64,000 nucleotides of DNA from NCBI RefSeq assembly GCF_001542625.1, contig NZ_CP016279.1, positions 9,734,001 to 9,798,000 on the forward strand, given 5' to 3'. Under the pieces are notes generated by a model that was not told the origin of the DNA, did not search any database, and saw only the letters and a program-made list of their open reading frames with translations. Made by a program: the position numbers and the translations under genes. This document shows positions 61,384 to 64,000 of the stretch, one piece after another (the first letter of the stretch is position 1; each line of letters opens with the position of its first letter). This stretch comes from Streptomyces griseochromogenes (GTDB lineage Bacteria; Actinomycetota; Actinomycetes; Streptomycetales; Streptomycetaceae).

Positions 61384-62655
61384 ATGAACCGTCCCCGTGT
61401 CACCCCCGGCCCGGTCCTCGCCCTCACCGTCGTCTGGCTCGCCACCCGCGCGCTCATGCTGTGGCTGCTCACCCACAGCAGCGCACGCCTGCTCGGCGGG
61501 GGTTCGGTGACACGTGAGGTGTGGCGGTTGTACGTCCACTGGTACGACGTCCTGTCGCACGGCGCGTTCCCGGCACACGACACCACATGGCAGTACCCGC
61601 CCGGCGCGGGCGTGGTGCTGCTGGCTCCGGGCCTGCTGCCCTGGTTGACGTACTTTCAGGCGTTCGTCGTGCTGACGCTGGCCGCGGACGCGCTGGTCGC
61701 GGCGGCACTGGTCCGCGTGGGGAAGCGAGCGGGCCGCAGCCTGCTCGGCGCGGTCCTGTGGACCGGCGGTCTGCCGCTGCTGCTGCACCTGCCGCTCGCC
61801 CGGTACGACGTGCAGGTGACCGCGCTCGCCGTCCTCTCCTTGCTGACGCTGGCGCGTTCCCCGCGTTCGGGCGGCGTGTTCGGAGCACTGGGCGCACTGG
61901 TGAAGGTGTGGCCGGCGCTGGTGCTGCTGGGGACGCCCCGGGGGCGTACGTCCCGGACGGCGTGGACGTGGGCGGCGGCGGTCGGGGCCGCGACCCTGAC
62001 CCTCCTGGCGATTTCGTTCAACAATTCACTCGCCTTCCTGCGGGAGCAGGGCGGGCGGGGTGTACAGATCGAGTCGCTCGGCGGTACGGCGCTCAACCTG
62101 GCGCGGCACCTCGGCTGGCACGGCCGGTCCCGTTACCAGTACGGCTCGATCGAACTGACCGGCCCGCACGTGGCCGCCGTCGCCGGCGCCTCCCTCGGGC
62201 TCACGGCGGCCGCCTTCGGGCTGCTGCTGCTGTGGCGGGTGCGGGCGCGGCACTGGAGCGAGGCCACACCGTTCGACGCCGCGCTGAGCGCGGTGCTGCT
62301 GTTCACCGCCACCAGCCGGGTCATCAGCCCGCAGTACATGGTCTGGCTGCTCGGCCTGGCCGCCGTGTGCCTGACCTCGCGGTACACCAGCCAGCGCCCG
62401 GTGGCCCTGCTGGTCCTCGCATCGAGCGCGCTGAGCAGCGTGGTCTTCCCGATGTACTACCGCGAGGTGGTCGACGGCACCTGGACGGGCTGCCTGCTGA
62501 TGCTGGCCCGTAACGGACTGCTGGCGGCCGCGGCGGTGCTGTCCTTCGTCCGCCTGTGGCACTCCGCACGGCCGCCCGCCGGAACCTCCGCAGCCGCGAC
62601 GGAACCCCGACCCGATTCCGACCGTCTTCAGGATCGAGCGCTAAGCGTCTCTTAA
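61384..62655 (+). CDS. GT87-like (DUF2029) membrane mannosyltransferase
   Basis: The 423-residue protein has about ten helices. It shows the GT87 pattern: VWRLYVHWYDVLSHGAFPAH, WQYPPGAGVVLLAP, ALGALVKVWPALVLL and SRVISPQYMVWLLGL. The family adds mannose or arabinose from polyprenyl donors to outer lipids. ATG at 61,384 (GTG at 61,381 also possible). It is divergent from the GT39-like gene over 52 bases. Confidence 0.88.
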   Translation: MNRPRVTPGPVLALTVVWLATRALMLWLLTHSSARLLGGGSVTREVWRLYVHWYDVLSHGAFPAHDTTWQYPPGAGVVLLAPGLLPWLTYFQAFVVLTLAADALVAAALVRVGKRAGRSLLGAVLWTGGLPLLLHLPLARYDVQVTALAVLSLLTLARSPRSGGVFGALGALVKVWPALVLLGTPRGRTSRTAWTWAAAVGAATLTLLAISFNNSLAFLREQGGRGVQIESLGGTALNLARHLGWHGRSRYQYGSIELTGPHVAAVAGASLGLTAAAFGLLLLWRVRARHWSEATPFDAALSAVLLFTATSRVISPQYMVWLLGLAAVCLTSRYTSQRPVALLVLASSALSSVVFPMYYREVVDGTWTGCLLMLARNGLLAAAAVLSFVRLWHSARPPAGTSAAATEPRPDSDRLQDRALSVS

Positions 62656-62699
62656 CAGCTTATTACCGAAGATTTCTACGCTCCCAGCCTGTGGAATCC

Positions 62700-64000
62700 A
62701 TGCTTCCTGACCCGCCCGCCCCAGAGCCGACCCCACAGGTCGGCGTCGTCGTCATCGGCTACAACGACGCCGCCCACGTGGCCGACGCCGTGCACTCGGC
62801 GCTCGGCCAGGGACCGGCCGTCGCAGAAGTCGTCGCCGTCGACGACTGCTCCACCGACGGCAGCGCCGAGCTGCTCGCCCGGCTCGCCGCCGAGGAACCC
62901 AGACTGCGGGTGGTGCGCCGGGAGGTCAACAGCGGCGGCTGCGGCAGCCCGCGCAACACCGGGATCGACGCGGTCACGACACCGTACGTGATGTTCCTGG
63001 ACAGCGACGACGTGCTGCCGCCCGGTGCGGTGGACGCGCTGCTGGCGGCGGCCACGCGGGCGGACGCCGAGGTCGCGAGCGGTCTGTGCGTGCGCCGTGA
63101 GCTGCCCTCGGGGAGCGAACAGCCCTGGCAGGAGCCCCTCTACGCGGCACACACCGTCCTCGCGCAGCCCGCGCAGCGGCCGCGTCTGGTCCACGACACA
63201 CTGTGCGTCAACAAGCTGTACCGGACCGACTTCCTGCGCGGGCACGACATCCGCTTCCCCGAAGGGCGCTTCCTCTACGAGGACATCGTCTTCACGGCGC
63301 GCGTGCTGGCCGCCACGCCGCGCATGGCACTCGTACCGGACCTCGTGTACGTGTGGCATGTGCGCCGGTCCGCCGAGCGGCTGTCGCTCTCCCTGGACCG
63401 GGGGCGCATCGACAACTGGAAGGCGCGTACGGAGGCCTGCGCGCTGGCGTACGACATTCTGCTGGGCGCCGGCCAGAAGGAGCTGGCGCGGGCCACGCGG
63501 GCCAAGTTCCTGGACCATGAGGTGCGCATGTACGCACGCGAGCTGGGGTTGCGCGACGCGCACTACCAGCGCGCGTGGTGGGCGCACACCCGGGAGTATC
63601 TCGCGCGCTACGACGCCGCCGACTGGGAGCTGAACCCGACGGCACCCGGCCGACTGCTCGCCCGGGTCGTCCTGGAATCCCCCGAGCCGAGCGACCTGCC
63701 CCGTCTGAAGGAGCTGGCCGCCCGCCCGGCCCGGCTCCTCCCGCCCTACGCCCGGGTCCCCGACGGCACGCCCGTCTGGTCCACCGACCTCCCCCAGGTC
63801 ACCCTCACCCCCTTCCTGACCCGCCCGCCCCGCCAGCTCCCGCTCGCCGTGGACGGCGAACTGCGGCCGCGCGCACGTGGCACCCGCCTGCGCCTGCGGC
63901 TGCACGAGCTGTACGGGCGGATGGCCGAGGCCGGGCCGCAGGAGGTGGAGGTGGAGTGGCAGCACAGGGAGAGCGGGCGCACGGCCCAGCGCGCCACGGC
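62700..64000 (+). CDS. GT2-family glycosyltransferase, C-terminus cut by the window end
   Basis: The reading frame is open from ATG 62,700 (or GTG 62,691) to the end of the window, 433 codons. The GT-A domain is clear: VGVVVIGYNDAAHVADAVHS, VVAVDDCSTDGS, RNTGIDAV, MFLDSDDVL and FLYEDIVF. A second region from about residue 350 (RPPRQLPLAVDGELRPRARG) is unlike TagF. It belongs to the same family as the GT2 half of the three fusion proteins and lies 45 bases after the GT87-like gene. Confidence 0.9.
   Translation, partial: MLPDPPAPEPTPQVGVVVIGYNDAAHVADAVHSALGQGPAVAEVVAVDDCSTDGSAELLARLAAEEPRLRVVRREVNSGGCGSPRNTGIDAVTTPYVMFLDSDDVLPPGAVDALLAAATRADAEVASGLCVRRELPSGSEQPWQEPLYAAHTVLAQPAQRPRLVHDTLCVNKLYRTDFLRGHDIRFPEGRFLYEDIVFTARVLAATPRMALVPDLVYVWHVRRSAERLSLSLDRGRIDNWKARTEACALAYDILLGAGQKELARATRAKFLDHEVRMYARELGLRDAHYQRAWWAHTREYLARYDAADWELNPTAPGRLLARVVLESPEPSDLPRLKELAARPARLLPPYARVPDGTPVWSTDLPQVTLTPFLTRPPRQLPLAVDGELRPRARGTRLRLRLHELYGRMAEAGPQEVEVEWQHRESGRTAQRAT

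Noticed and set aside
62676..63965. Minus-strand open frame of 429 codons at the window end
   Set aside because: The plus strand holds an intact GT2 domain through the window edge; the minus frame is its shadow.

Overview
The window is chromosomal DNA of a Streptomyces. GC content is very high, many starts are GTG or TTG, and the gene order of the conserved part (yqgE, murA, hup, malic enzyme, helD, rsuA-sigU, nnaR-narK, ssrA-smpB, ctp, ftsX-ftsE, prfB, pkaB-pkaA, ohr-ohrR) is, from my knowledge of the genus, the arrangement found in the core of the S. coelicolor chromosome. The tmRNA tag, the Roco gene and several repeats show that it is not simply that reference strain. No tRNA, rRNA, insertion sequence, phage or CRISPR array was seen.

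Layout. (1) 1-11,570: a duplicated SUKH-4-like protein cut by the window edge; a four-gene minus-strand operon for an unusual xanthine-dehydrogenase-like enzyme (FAD, [2Fe-2S], molybdopterin subunits and a 41-residue membrane peptide, each junction a GTGA overlap); then a carbohydrate ABC uptake operon ending in a GH20 beta-N-acetylhexosaminidase. (2) 11,597-20,770: DUF3039 protein, YqgE, MurA, nucleoid protein HU, malic enzyme, HelD-like RNA polymerase-associated helicase, and the ECF sigma factor SigU with its anti-sigma factor RsuA. (3) 20,762-26,693: accessory stretch with a CGNR zinc-finger regulator, a small secreted peptidoglycan-binding-like protein, a membrane-anchored HTH protein, a DUF1772 protein and a 972-residue LRR-Roc-COR (Roco) GTPase. 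(4) 26,845-33,269: nitrate regulator NnaR and transporter NarK, LysR/MFS pair, two unknown genes. (5) 33,299-40,223: trans-translation genes ssrA and smpB, a C-terminal processing protease, FtsEX, a zinc-ribbon membrane peptide, a repeat-rich sortase substrate (LAETG) and release factor 2. (6) 40,434-51,376: Ser/Thr kinases PkaB and PkaA divergent from a giant FHA-FtsK/EccC-like ATPase, then a second sugar ABC transporter. (7) 51,520-64,000: a cell-envelope glycopolymer region: three tandem GT2-TagF fusion proteins, the peroxide pair Ohr/OhrR, two polytopic glycosyltransferases (GT39-like and GT87-like) and a GT2 enzyme cut by the window end.

The genes work as small units. The first sugar operon pairs uptake with hydrolysis of GlcNAc oligomers and, like the second, lacks its own ATPase, which in streptomycetes is usually supplied by the shared MsiK. 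RsuA holds SigU at the membrane. NnaR is expected to drive narK. SmpB and ssrA rescue stalled ribosomes. OhrR and Ohr share one operator. The GT2-TagF enzymes and the later glycosyltransferases probably build wall polymers.

The most interesting signals are the Roco protein with a zinc-motif-like segment, coiled coil and novel C-terminal region; the XDH-like enzyme missing its expected catalytic glutamate and carrying a roughly 360-residue low-complexity tail on the iron-sulfur subunit; genome-type interspersed repeats that appear to sit in frame inside two membrane-protein genes; the 150-residue domain inserted into an ABC permease; and the short tmRNA tag.
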